Below, piece by piece: positions 52,521 through 63,675 of a DNA stretch of 64,000 nt (positions are counted from its first letter, which is position 1; every line of letters begins with the position of its first letter). This DNA comes from Pegoplata infirma. Its lineage: Eukaryota; Arthropoda; Insecta; Diptera; Anthomyiidae. The stretch is from the NCBI GenBank assembly GCA_963921195.1, contig OY992537.1, positions 20,172,642 to 20,236,641 of the forward strand, given 5' to 3'. The position numbers were made by a program, and so were the translations under genes. The notes beneath the pieces were generated by a model that saw only the letters and a program-made list of their open reading frames with translations, searched no databases and was not told where the DNA came from.

Positions 52521-53394
52521 GTATGAACAAAGCCCGAAACACTTTTTAGGGATTTTAATGAAAATTTTTTCAAAATTTGTTAAAGTTTTTGTAATTCTAA
52601 AATTATTTTTAATGTTATTCTTTACAACAAAACGTAAAAATATGTGTCTGGGAATAAGAATTTTTTTATTTCTTTTTATTTTTAGTGTATAAATTTCATT
52701 CATATTACAAACCAAAACTCTTTCAGTGTAATTGTATTTTCCACAAACTTTTGTTTAACATTCACCTAACCCTTGGCCATTCCAAAAAAACCATTAAATT
52801 TATGATACTTTTAGGTATTTCCAGTACATTTCACCATAATTTGTTAAAATCACAATTGAGTAATTTTCACGAGTGACATTTTTGCAACCGACAATCGACG
52901 CCTTTGTTTACAAATATACATTCACTTGGGCTGGGCAAAATTGAATGGATGGATGGGTGGGTAGGGCTAAGCAATCATGGCAGGCATGTAACAATCATAG
53001 AAGTACAATATTTAAAATTGCAATAACAGCAGCAATAGTAGTTGTGCTGTTGTGTTGTATGTCGCATGAAGTAGTAATAGAACAGCATCATCAAAGTCCA
53101 CAACAAACATCATGCATTAACAGCATCGTAAACATTAGAGCACAACGGATGGGACATGAATGCAATGAGACACACACTCTCACACATAAATCTATGTATG
53201 CATACATAGGAACGCGTGCAACAATAAAACATCAATAACAACAAATGTCCAGGCATTTGAATATACATATGTATGTTGTGGCATGTACACCATTTTCTTA
53301 AGATTACAAGAAAAACTTGACATTTCAAAACATGCATACTCGACTTTGTCATAAAAATCTCTCTTTTCTTTATGAGAAATCATTTAATTTTTCC
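52521..53394. other. Single-copy-looking sequence; no gene seen
   Basis: It contains GGATGGATGGGTGGG (52945-52960) and AACAGCAGCAATAG-type words. Open frames up to 97 codons (52945-53238) lack family resemblance. Confidence 0.4.
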
Positions 53395-54280
53395 GCCCTC
53401 CAACTTCTGTGGAAAATCGCCATGATCAGCCTTGGGCGAAAAAATGTTCCCCTCTGAAAAACTAATCTGATCCTGGAAAAACAAAATTTTCCCAACGATT
53501 AATGTTAGCAAACATAGACTAGAGATGGCCACATGGGCAGATTATAGCGTGATTCACGCGTGATCACGCGTGAGTTTGACTGAATTCAATTTTACTCACA
53601 TGATTGTGAGTGAGTGTGAGTGGAGAAAAAAATTGCGTGAGTGAGTAAGATTTTTGCGTGAGTGGGTGTGCGTGAGTCGATTTTTTTGCGTGAGTTTGCG
53701 TGATTTATTTTCTCTTCATATTTCCTTTCGTACCAAAAAAAGCAACAAAAAAATTAAAATATTTGACTTAATTTAAGATTTCGTCCGAAAAAAGCAAAAA
53801 AAAAGCAAAATTTCGCTGAACTTAAAATTTTGCTGAAAATTTTGAAAGATTTTATAAATTTTAGATTTTTAACTTTTTTTTTTTTTGTATAAATAAGAGT
53901 TTCGTGAGTGTGAGTCAACGTGAGTGTGAGTGAAGCTTGCGTGAGTGCACATGAGTGTGAGTTGTATTTAATTTACTCACGTGATTGTGAGTGAGTGTGA
54001 GTAGAAAAAATATGCTCGTTAGTGAGTGTGCGTGATTCAAAAATTCCTGTCGTGAGCGTGAGTGAGTCTAAGTCAAAATTCACTCACGTGCCCATCTCTA
54101 ACATAGACTCTAAGGCCTGTTGATGCCGCCTTCATTTTGTGGGCGTGGATATTAAAACAGTAATGATAATATAGTTCTCATTAAGTGCAAAAATCATATT
54201 CAAACCATTTGTCAATATATATCGTGAAAGGAAAGGTGTCCCCCAACGTTTTTTCCCGAAGCCCCCAACCCGGACAAAAC
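53395..54280 (-). repeat. Eroded DINE-like repeat P, split by a hAT MITE
   Basis: 'gggcgaaaaaatgttcccct' and 'gaaaaactaatctgatcct' (53436-53475), then, after the insertion, 'gtgggcgtggatatt' (54138-54152) and 'aaaggtgtcccccaacg', follow the reverse P order seen at 57830-58140. Confidence 0.55.
53520..54100. mobile_element. hAT MITE, TAGAGATGG family, copy 2, perfect TSD
   Basis: The ends TAGAGATGG and CCATCTCTA are perfect inverted repeats. The exact 8-mer ACATAGAC flanks both sides (53512-53519 and 54101-54108). The interior is dominated by 'cgtgagtgtgagt' tandem words and their complements. It is the same family as 40011-40535. Confidence 0.95.
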
Positions 54281-54785
54281 ATTCTGAAAAGCACTTTTTG
54301 GAACTGCCGATTCTTAGGTGCGCTTTGGTACTTTTTCTATCTCAAAAACAATGATACCTTTAAATTTGAAATGTAGGATCTTTCAGTCAAGAAACAAATT
54401 CGGAAAAAGCTCCTTTTAGAAATTTCAATTTCAATGGTAGACAAAAAAGTTGTGGTTTGGAGCTTTTTCTATCTCTTGAAATAATGGTTTTAGAAATCTG
54501 AATGTAGAAACATCCCTTTTGACAAAAGTAGTTCTTATAAATTTTCGATTCTTCAAGTTAAGGGTAAAAAATTGAACTTTGGCACTTTGTCGATCTTCCT
54601 AAATAATGTTCCTGAAAATCTGATTTTTGATATGTAAGATCCTCTGTCGATAGGAATACATTCTGAAAAAAACATTCAGGAATTTCAGATTTCAGAACTT
54701 TACTTTGGCACTTTATCGATTTCCAAAAATAAAAAACTTATAAAATTTAAGTTTTGAATTTTTAAGGAGCTCGAGCACAGCATTT
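54281..54785. repeat. Diverged ~120-bp tandem units shared with the Helitron
   Basis: Four or so eroded units have 'cattctgaaaa', 'aatttcgattc', 'tttggcactttttctatct' and 'gatcctc' in order. The same order occurs at 45008-45190 within the Helitron. It may be a Helitron-derived fragment without termini. Confidence 0.55.
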
Positions 54786-56358
54786 AAAAAAAAATGCCTC
54801 CGAATTTTGTACTTTTGCCGAAAACATTAAATCATGATCATGTTTTGCTAATGATTTGGGTGTACTTGCCAAAGCAAAGTTTTTTTTTTTTTAAATATAA
54901 TGTTATATTTGTTTTTTGTCATTCCCTAAATTAAAATGTCGCTCGAGGACCCCATTGAGTTTATATATTATTGCTCCATTTCAAAGACGCCCTAGATCCG
55001 TCCATCTGTCTGTGGAAAGCAAGACGCAGTTCAAACCAAAAGAGCTGAAAATTTTGTAAACAAGTGTATTACTTAGGTGCAAAAAACAATTTTTACATTT
55101 TGTAGAGTATAAAAGATTCGGCACCGAAGAATTTAACACTATCACTTGTATTTTGTACATTTGTCAAAGAAATGGGATATATGTATGTGAAAGTATAGAC
55201 TTGATAAAAAAGTAGTTTTGGTAAAAAAAAATTATTTTTTTTTCACGAAAAACATAATTGTGATATAAAATATTTTACGAAAACAAAAGTTTTGATAAAA
55301 AAAAAAATTTTGAAAAAAATTGATAAAAAAAAATTATAAAAAAAAAATTACGAAAAAAAAATTTTGAAAAAAAAAATGTATTTAATAAAAAATTTGATAA
55401 AAAAATTTGATGAAAAAAAAATTATAAAAAAAAACTTCATGTGTAAAGAATTGGATAAAAAAAAAAAATATTAAAAACAAGTAGAAAAATTAAATTCGAC
55501 TCTTACGAATCTATGAATACACTCCACAATGCCTTTTTTTAAAGGATGGTACATTTTTTAACGTGAAGAAAATTAACAATATTGATTAGAAATATTTTAT
55601 TTTGAGTAAAAAACTCTTTTTTGTTATAAAAAAACAAAAAAAAAAAAAAAATGTTTTTTTTTTGAGTGTTAAACTTTTTTTGAGTGTAATGTTTTTTTTC
55701 TGTAAAAATATTTCTAAGTGAATGCACGTACGTATGTACACAAAATATTGTAATTTTTTTAAAGAAAAACTAAATTTTTTTTTGAGTGTAGAATTTTTTT
55801 TGAGTGTAAAATTTTTTTCAAGTGTAATTTTTAAGTTACCAATGTTTTTAAAACTAAACAAGTTTAAAAAGCATTCCTTTAAAACTAAACGAGTTTGAAA
55901 AGCATTGTTAAGGTACCACCAATGCTTTTAAAACTTGTTTATCACGTGGCAATTGAAACCAATCTGAAATTCATGGTTTTGCTTATAACTTTTGAACTAC
56001 TGGTCCGATTTAGCTGAAATTCAATACCAAGTAGACCAGGGGAACGTCAAAGATATATGCCAAGCTTCAGCAGTCTAATTATTGTCTTTCGAAAGTTAGC
56101 GTGTTTTTAATCTCGTAAATTGCCGAAAAACCCTTGCCGAAATTTACTCTTTTGCTCATAACTTTTGAACCACTGTACCGATTTGGCTGGATTGCAATAC
56201 CAACCTGACAGACAGACGGACGGACGGACTGACGGACATCGCTAGATCGACTTAAAATCGATCGAGGATCATGAATTATATACTTTATGGGGTCCTAGAC
56301 CCTCTATCACTAGAGTGGAGTGTATAAAAATATGATGAAAAAAAAAAAATTATGAAAA
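54786..56358 (+). mobile_element. Element H, copy 4, truncated, interrupted by P
   Basis: The 5' end AAATGCCTCCGAATTTTG is followed by 'cattaaatcatgatcatg' and the 'tttgggtgtacttgcc' block, then the DINE-like middle and the simple tract (55210-55480). A P copy (55484-56332) interrupts it. The tract resumes as 'atgatgaaaaaaaa' and abuts a K fragment. The 3' end is missing. Confidence 0.65.
55484..56332 (+). repeat. DINE-like repeat P, subfamily c
   Basis: It starts at 'aacaagtagaaaaattaaat' with the degraded palindrome 'attcgactcttacgaat'. It shares 'aaaactaaacaagtttaaaa' with 9237-9993. The GACA/GGAC core is at 56208-56240, and it ends 'ctagagtggagtgtata'. It is non-coding. Confidence 0.75.
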
Positions 56359-56400
56359 AATATGTCAGCGGTGATTTGTTTTTGACCGCCTTTTCGTTTT
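56359..56400. repeat. MITE K fragment
   Basis: 'tatgtcagcggtgatttg' plus 'tttttgaccgcc' matches the right end of K only. Confidence 0.5.
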
Positions 56401-57526
56401 AGTCGACCCCTTTTAAAGTCGATCTATTTATCGTTATCGCCTTAAAATGGTGTAATTTACATGTAATGTAAATTGTAATGTCTATAGACTACAATTTTAT
56501 GGGCTAGGTGGTTTGTTGCATGGGCTGCTGTTTTTTCGGGGAACAAACACATAAAATTCCGTTGGTCATCATTTTGTGTGCCAAAAACACAGAAAAATTC
56601 AAATCTCCGCTCAATGTAAACGTGTTGGAATATAAGTAAAAAAATGTTTATATTATTTTGTCATTGTGTTAGTATTTGAATTCCAAAAATAGATAGATGG
56701 ATGCATGGATGGACAAACCTAAACTTTCTCTACTGAGCCTCGGTGTCTGTCTGTTTGTGATTTGTCCGTGCAACACTTGACATTTTAACATTTTGCACAT
56801 TGATGTGCTGTGCAATGGTGATGTGATCTTAATAAAAAAAAAAAAACCTAAAATGAGAATAAATTGGGTAAATGTAAATTTGTATATAAGGTAAATTGCA
56901 TGTATGTGTGATTATATGATGATGATGACGATGATGATTCCGGGTATTGTGTTGGGATACAATAGCAATTTAGACAACGATGCGACAACAAATCAGTACC
57001 ATCAGCAAAAAAAAAAAAAAAAGGAGAAACAACCAAAGCAACACAAGCCAGCCAACTATATGGTATATGAGTATCCCGGCCCGTTCTATTATGTTTCCAG
57101 TAACCTAACAATAACAAAAAGTCAACTTTGTGAAGCAATTGCAACAAATTCTTTTTTGTTTTTCTTTTTTTTTTGTATATGTTTTCCGTATGCCATGCAT
57201 ACGATACGATAATAATAAAAACTGCTGCTGCAGTTTAAATCGAATGTATTTGACTTCCGTAATAAAAACTTGTATACGAATATTGCATGCATATGTATGC
57301 TCAAAACTTTATTTATACTTTTCTATGTTGATGACTTAAATTTCGTAACAAAATTTAATTTTGAGATGAATTTTGGACGGTTTTATGAAATTTTAGGTAC
57401 TCTTCATTCAGTTTGGATTTGTAAGAATAGATCATTTATTGATTTCTAAATGGTTTCTAAAAAAATAATTATAACATAGATCCTAAAACTACGTACATTA
57501 GAACTTTTTTCGAACCCTGCTTCTGA
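56401..57526. other. Single-copy-looking sequence; no gene seen
   Basis: GATGATGATGACGATGATGA (56915-56937) and a CTGCTGCTGCAG word (57219-57232) occur. Open frames up to 102 codons lack family resemblance; no exon is supported. Confidence 0.4.
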
Positions 57527-58258
57527 TACCCTCCAACCACATTATACTCACTCTGTCATTCCGTGTGTAACGCATCGAAATATCGGTCTAGGACCCCATT
57601 TTTTTTTTTAGTTAACGTTTCTTACAAAAATTTTTAAGAACACTACTCCAAATGGAGCTTCTAGCTACGACTGATCAGTGATCTATTCAGAGACATTCTA
57701 GCGATGTCCGTCCGTCCGTCCGTCTGTCTGTCTGTCCGTTCGTTCGTCTGTCTGTCTGTATGTCTGTCCGTCAGTAGAGCTTTCGAAGTTTGGCACGAAT
57801 ATATCTTATATTCCTAGGTAGGTTAAGTTCGGAAATGGGCAAAATAGGGCCAAGGGAAAAAGTTCCCCCATGGAGAACTTAACCAACCTCTGAAAAACGG
57901 TATTTTTTTGCAGGGTTTTTTGTACTTTTTTTAAGCAAATGAAACATTTTTATGTCAGAGGAAGCTCAAAACCCTGCATGTGGACCCAGAGAATAAAAAA
58001 AATGTTTGACCCTTATTTGGGCGTGGATATAAAAAATGTATTGTAATAATGATTAATTGGATTAAATAATTGCAAGAATCATAATAAATCCATTTGATAA
58101 CATCTATTGCAAGGGAAGAGTGTCCCCTAATGTCCCTCTCCAAATCCTCAAACCCCACACCAAAAGAAGACGTCTCTGAAATTTTTTTTATGTTTTTTTT
58201 ACATTTTGGAGGGTATAAAAGATTTGACATAGCCGAATTTAATACTCTCACTTGTTAT
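57527..58258 (-). repeat. DINE-like repeat P, full-length reverse copy with the longest GTCY core
   Basis: It reads in reverse from ATACCCTCCAACC (57529) through 'gtcattccgtgtgtaacg'. The longest GTCC/GTCT microsatellite in the window (57704-57775) follows, then 'tggagggtataaaag' (58207-58221), 'catagccgaattt' and 'actctcacttg'. It is non-coding. Confidence 0.8.
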
Positions 58259-58680
58259 ATTTCATGAAACATCGTTCATAGAAACCTTAAATTGGAAAGG
58301 TAGGAAAAAACATTCCAGAAAAATAATTTTTATAAATTTCGATTCTTCGGAGGCAATTTTTTTTTTTTTGGAAAAAAGAAGTTTGACAAAAAAAAAAAAC
58401 TACTGAAAAAATACTTAAAAATTTCATATTTTTAATGAAAAAATTAAAAATTAAAATTATTTTCGAAAAATTTTATGAAACAAACTTGATAAAAAAAAAA
58501 TTTAAAGAAAAAAATGTTTGCTGGAAAATAATTATGTAACACATTACATAAATACATTTTAAAAATTTCGATTCTTCGGAGGCAAAAGTTTTTAAGTTCA
58601 ACTAATGAAAAAAAAAATATTTAAAAAATTCGTTTTGTTGAAGAAAAAATTAAATTTTCAGGAATTTTTTTTTTTTTTTA
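58259..58680. other. A-rich low-complexity interval
   Basis: 'ttcgattcttcggaggcaa' appears twice (58334 and 58566), bracketing a poly-A/AAAT tract. No gene is seen. Confidence 0.4.
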
Positions 58681-58925
58681 TGAATTTAAACTGCCTAGGA
58701 CCAAAAGACATATTCCTACCAAACTTATCGAGTCGAGCTCTTTTATTTTGGACTGCATCGTGTCTTATACAGACGGACGGACATACGGACATTCTAGAAA
58801 AGTCTTAGAATCGATCATAGATCAATAATATATTTACTTTATGGGGTCCCCGATCGATATTTCGATGCGTTACAAATGGAATGACAAAGTGAGTATACCC
58901 CCATACTGTAGAGAGAGTATAAAAA
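58681..58925 (+). repeat. DINE-like repeat P, 3' half
   Basis: It starts at 'tgaatttaaactgcctagga' and includes 'gacggacggacatacggac' and 'tatggggtccccgatcg', ending 'catactgtagagagagtata'. The 5' half is missing. Confidence 0.7.
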
Positions 58926-59405
58926 ATTCGGGGAAAAATTTTTTGGTGAAAAAAATCCGCGTTTTTTTTTTTTTTTTTGGAAAAAAAGGTTTGTTCTTGT
59001 AAAAATACCACTCTGCGTCCAATTCTGTTCAAATATACCAACCAGCAGCCAATTTATAGCATTTTGCATTTTTAGGTTATGTAGAATGCACTAGAATTTT
59101 CGAGGTGTTCTTACATTTTCGTTCATAACTTCTAAACCGCTGAACCGATTTCGCTCAAATGCAATACCAAACAATTTAGGACAACAAAAAGTAAATGTGC
59201 TAAGTCTTAGTCTTATATGTTTAAATACTTTGGCCGTGATCACCATTTCCACAGACGGACAGACAGACGGACATCGCTAGAATGTCTTAGAATCGATCAT
59301 TGATCAATAATATATACTCTTTATGGGGTCTCAGACCGATATTTGGATGAGTTACAAACGGAATGACAAACTTATATATACCCTTCCTCACTAAGTGGAG
59401 GATAT
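58926..59405 (+). repeat. DINE-like repeat P (subfamily b), 3' two-thirds
   Basis: It contains 'cttctaaaccgctgaaccga', the 'gacggacagacagacggac' core (59252-59273), 'ggggtctcagaccgatattt' and the end 'ctaagtggaggatata'. It follows head to tail on the preceding P fragment. Confidence 0.7.
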
Positions 59406-59524
59406 AAAAATATGTTTGATATTTTCTAAAGGCTCTAATGGATAAGATTCTTAGACATTTTTTATAGAAAAAAAATCCCAGATTATTTCTTTTTCACTTT
59501 CCTTTTTCCCTTATTTTATATTTT
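59406..59524. repeat. Remnant of 36-bp palindrome units
   Basis: 'attcttagacattttttata' and 'gaaaaaaaatcccagatt' resemble the unit of 745-1155. Confidence 0.4.
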
Positions 59525-59664
59525 GAGGGTGCTGTGGCTAAGTGGTTAGCGCGTTGGACTACTAGCCAGCAAGCCTGGGTTCGATTCCCGGCTCAGGCAG
59601 AACAACATTTTTTTCAGATATCTATTAGTATCTATTTATAACTAATATCTATCGCAGCACCCTC
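59525..59664 (+). mobile_element. tRNA-like pol III element bounded by 10-bp inverted repeats
   Basis: GAGGGTGCTG (59525-59534) and CAGCACCCTC (59655-59664) are exact inverted repeats. Between them, TGGCTAAGTGG (59535-59545) fits box A and GGTTCGATTCC (59578-59588) fits box B at normal tRNA spacing. A T-arm (CTGGG/CCCGG) and an anticodon-like stem (GTTGG/CCAGC, 8-base loop) can be drawn. The expected acceptor partner after the T-arm does not pair, so this is not a functional tRNA. It is most likely a tRNA-derived SINE or chimeric element. A second small hairpin (TATTAGT/ACTAATA) precedes the right end. No flanking duplication was found. Confidence 0.7.
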
Positions 59665-60134
59665 CTTCTTTGATAAATAGCACTAAAACGTCAACGAAGT
59701 AAAATAATAAAATAATGGCTATTAAACACAGCTTCAAATATAATTCGCCAGATCAATAACAGATGGCGATGCAACAACTGTACTCAAAATTATCAACACG
59801 CGCAATTACAGTGTTGCCATACTGAAGCCCTTCTATCTTTCAAATCTTTCATCTCTCTTCTATCCCCTTTCCGAAAGAAACATCACGGTTACATTAGTAA
59901 TTGATAGGCAGCATTGCCTGAGTGTTGTTTCTTTAAAAAAAAAAAGAAAAAAAAAAAAAAGTAATGGTATTCAGAAAGTAATAAAAATCTCAATTTTCAA
60001 TTTCAAATTCAAATGAAATCTTAAATGAAATAGTTATCGAAAGGAAACTTGTTTTTTACACCAGATTTGTGATCTCTAGAACATTTGAATTAACTGTAAG
60101 TTCGAGTCCCAGTCATTTTAAGTTTTTTTTCTAC
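59665..60134. other. AT-rich interval with a box B-like word
   Basis: AGTTCGAGTCCC (60101-60112) resembles a tRNA box B and lies just upstream of W copy 2. No box A at the correct spacing is convincing. Confidence 0.35.
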
Positions 60135-60728
60135 ACTTAAAAAATTATGTCACTAACTGCTTGTAGTTTATTTAAAAAATTTTACGTTTAGTCGTTTTTA
60201 AAAGAAAAACATTTGTTTAATTTTTATTAATGACCACTTCTGTCCTTTGTTTCAAAAATAACACACTAAAAAACAAAGACTTTCATTAACATTTAATTTT
60301 TAAAGTCATTTATTTTTGTTCTGTAAGTAAAACTACTGACTATTCTTTAAATTTTTAATGATTTCTGTAAGAAATTTTTGTTTTAATTGTTGGTATTTTT
60401 TAATGAGATATCATTAGTTTTTACCTTTTTTTACCTAATTTTTAAAAAAATATTTCAATAGAAAATTGTAAAAAATAACCTACAAAATCAGTATTTTTCA
60501 ACGTTTTCGTAGGTTATTTTTTTTTGAATTTGTTGGTAAAAAAGAATGAAAAAAAAAGTAATTTTTTAATGTTTTATGTTATTTATTTTAGAAAATTTTG
60601 TCAACAGTAAAAAATAAATGTTGATGTTTGTTAAAACAAATGAATAATTTCTGGGATGGTTTTCAATTGTTTATTCACTGGTTTTAAATATGTTTTTCAT
60701 TTGATTTTGCCTACAAAATATTTTGAGT
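60135..60728 (+). repeat. Dispersed repeat W, copy 2, uninterrupted
   Basis: It matches 29383-29700 plus 31500-31870 in order ('tttgtttcaaaaataaca', 'aagactttcattaa', 'ttgttctgtaagtaaa', 'gaatttgttggtaaa', 'agtaaaaaataaatgttgat' and 'tgggatggttttca'). Confidence 0.75.
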
Positions 60729-60905
60729 TTATGAAAAAGTGTCTTAGAATCTGAGACTTTCTTAAAAATGTGATATATAAAAATATGTATCGAAATCTGA
60801 CATTTATTCTACGAAAACTTGTTTTAGAATCTGCAACTTTAAGTATAAAAACAATGTGTGTGAGACTTATTCTACAAAAAATAATGTCTCAGATTCTTTC
60901 AGGAC
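60729..60905. repeat. Eroded 36-bp-type units
   Basis: 'gtcttagaatctgagac' and 'aatgtctcagattcttt' words recur. Confidence 0.4.
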
Positions 60906-61947
60906 CATTATTTCAGAAATGTACTAAATTAAAGTTCTTAAGTGAACTTTTTTACCGATTTCTTTTTCACTAAGAATAAAATTTTTGTATGATTTTTAGT
61001 CCTCAGAAAAACTCAATTAAAGTATCTTTTGAAATCTTCTTAAATCACCAAAAAGTGAATTTCTATCATATAACAAATTGTATAATTCCTACCTAAGGTA
61101 GGGTGTAAAAAACTTTATTTTTTTTTTGCAAACAAATTAAGTTAAATTTCTTTTTCTTCTACTTCTTTGTTAAATAATTACCCTGAAGGTTTAATGTGTG
61201 TTTCAATCGTTTTTTGTAGATTATTTTTCTTTTTTATTCTTGTTTGCATGAATTTTCTTGCAAAAACCCTGAATATATCAATTACTTGTTCAACTACAAT
61301 TTAAACGTAGGAAGAAAAAAAGTTTTTTATTTTTTTTTGTATTTTCAGCACAAAAGAATTTTTAGCTTTAACTGACAGCTTTGACATTTGATATCGCTCA
61401 ATTACCACATGAAAAAGCTAAGCATTTTCGAAAAAAAGAAGAAAAAGCATAGGAAGGAACTTTAGCAAACCATCAGCAAAACAAAGCAAAAAAAAAAAAT
61501 CAGAAAGAAAATAAACGTGTAGTCAATAGCAAAGCGAAAAGCAAAGGAAGGCTTTTGTTAAGCCCATCATTATTGGTGGGTGATAAGAAAATACCACTAT
61601 TTGTGTGCTGGTTTTTTAATCCATTGTCCATCAACCATTATAGCAGTGGGCATGTTTGGTGTATATGGTGTAATATGGCATGCTATGTATAAGGAAACAT
61701 TATCATTCATTTCGTTTTACTCAAATTGTAGGCCACATAAAAATTCACACAATTAATTTGATGCGATTAACAACAAACGTCAGACATGTCATCATCACCA
61801 TTATCGTCAGAGTCAAAAGCAGTCTTTTGTATGGGAATTTCTTTTCATTTTTTTTTTTTTTATTTCTGACTGATGTATCAATAGAATGAAAAAAACTTTA
61901 TTGTTCATTAGACAAAACACCGTTTACAAGGTTAGTTTTTTAAAGTA
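60906..61947. other. Single-copy-looking AT-rich sequence; no gene seen
   Basis: There is no supported exon or repeat family. A short open frame at 61680-61889 shows no family resemblance. Confidence 0.4.
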
Positions 61948-63163
61948 CACTGCGTGACAAAACTAACCACTATTTTAGAAAACAAGAGGTACGACCATCA
62001 TTTCAATATACTTCGGACATGTTGAATCGAATGGCGTACTCCGTTTTTCGATGTATGGTACAGTTTCCTTGTAAAATGTCATTAAAGATTGGCTGATTTT
62101 CAGCTGCTTTTTTAACAAAATAAACTCCAAAGCTAATGATTTTTAAATTTTATCGCATGGAAAACAAACATATATCTTGTAACAATATTTCTTATATAAA
62201 TTTGGTTTAAAGCTATTCATCTTAAGTCCTTAAATTCGCGGATTTCTTCATTTTTTTAAGTTTTCGCGAAATTAACCGCTAAATTGGTCTCCGATAAAAA
62301 ACTTGCATTTTGTGGATCATAAAGGCGTCCATGACACTACGAATAGTGGACAAAAAACATCTATGTTATGTGGACCATCATGATGAAAATCGCGAAAAAC
62401 CGTTTTTTTGTATATGGCAGCATCACTTTAGGAGATGATTTGAGGCTTCATCTTTTAGTATATAATGTGGGAACCTTAAACAATGAACTGACCCAAAATT
62501 TGTCCAAAAAAGTTTTCATTTGCAAAAGTTATCTTAACAAAAACTATAATTATTGTATCGCAAACACTGAAATAATGGTTTTTGTTAAGATAACTTTTGC
62601 AAATGAAAACTTTTTTGGCCGAATTTTTGGTCAGTTAGTTGTTTAAGGTTCCCACATTATATACTAAAAGATGGAACCTTAAATCACCTCGTAAAGTGAT
62701 GCTGGCATATACAAAAAAACGGTTTTTCGCGATTTTCATCATGATGGTCCATATAACATAGGTGTTTTTTGTCCACTATTCGTATTGTTAGGGATGCATT
62801 TTTGATTCATTAAAAGCAAGTTTTTTATCAAAGACCAATTTGGCTGTTAATTTCGCGAAAACCTTAAAAAATGAAGAAATTCGCGAATTTAAGGGCTTAA
62901 ATTGAAAAGCTTTAAACCAAATTTGCATAAGAAATGTTGCTACAAGTCATATCTTTGTTTTCCATGTCATAAAATTTATAAACTATTTACTTTGCAAATT
63001 TTTTTGTTAAAAAACTGGCTCGAAATCAGCAAATCTTTAACGACATTTTGCAAGAAAACTGTACCATACATTGAAAAACAGAGTACGCCATTCGAATCAG
63101 CATGTCCGAAATATATAGAAATGATGGTCGTAACTCTTGTTTATTTTTTAGTGTTCCGCAGTG
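61948..63163. mobile_element. 1.2-kb fold-back (palindromic) element
   Basis: The ends CACTGCGTGACA and CGCAGTG are inverted. The arms mirror each other through the whole element: 'tacgaccatcattt' against 'aaatgatggtcgta', 'cgaatggcgtactc' against 'gagtacgccattcg', 'aaaccgtttttttgtat' against 'atacaaaaaaacggttt', and 'catcatgatgaaaatcgcg' against 'cgcgattttcatcatgatgg'. The centre is near 62550. Open frames spanning it (62368-62646 and 62902-63177) are by-products. TA precedes the left end. Confidence 0.9.
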
Positions 63164-63263
63164 GAATATACCTATGACAAATAATTATATGTGCATTTTT
63201 TTATATTGAGTTATAGGAAAGAAAATAAATTATTTTTTTATGTTTGGTTAATATTTTATTATT

Positions 63264-63675
63264 GCTGTGCTTTTCAATAATTGGATTTATTTTCGGATTA
63301 ATCTTATTTAGTTAAAAATAAATATTTTAACATGCCAAAACAAATTTGAAATATTTTTTTCCGTAATCTACGATAAATAAACAATTATAATCCGAAAAAA
63401 TAATAAAAAAAACCGGAAAACGAAAAAAGTTATAAATTAAACAAAATTAATCCAACTAAATTTTAGGATTTAATAAGCCCATTTTGGATTAATTTTTTTT
63501 AATTTATAACTTTTTTCGTTTTCCAATTTTTTCTATTATTTTTTCGGATTATAGTTGCAAATTTATCGTAGATTACGAAAAAAAATATTCCAAATTTGTT
63601 TTAGTATGTTAAAATATTTTTTTTAAACAAAATTAGATTAATCAGAAAATAAATCCACTTATTGAAAAACACAGC
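63264..63675. mobile_element. ~410-bp fold-back element
   Basis: The left arm starts GCTGTGCTTTTCAATAATTG and the right arm ends 'cttattgaaaaacacagc'. Inner parts such as 'atctacgataaat' and 'atttatcgtagat', and 'aattaatccaa' and 'ttggattaatt', also mirror. It is non-coding and AT-rich. Confidence 0.85.

Noticed and set aside
59528..59600. Functional tRNA gene
   Set aside because: Box A, box B and a T-arm are present, but the 5' GGTGCTG and 3' CTCAGGC do not pair as an acceptor stem, and the anticodon loop would have eight bases.
62368..63177. Two ~91-92-codon frames
   Set aside because: They span opposite arms and the right end of a 1.2-kb palindrome; no independent evidence of coding.
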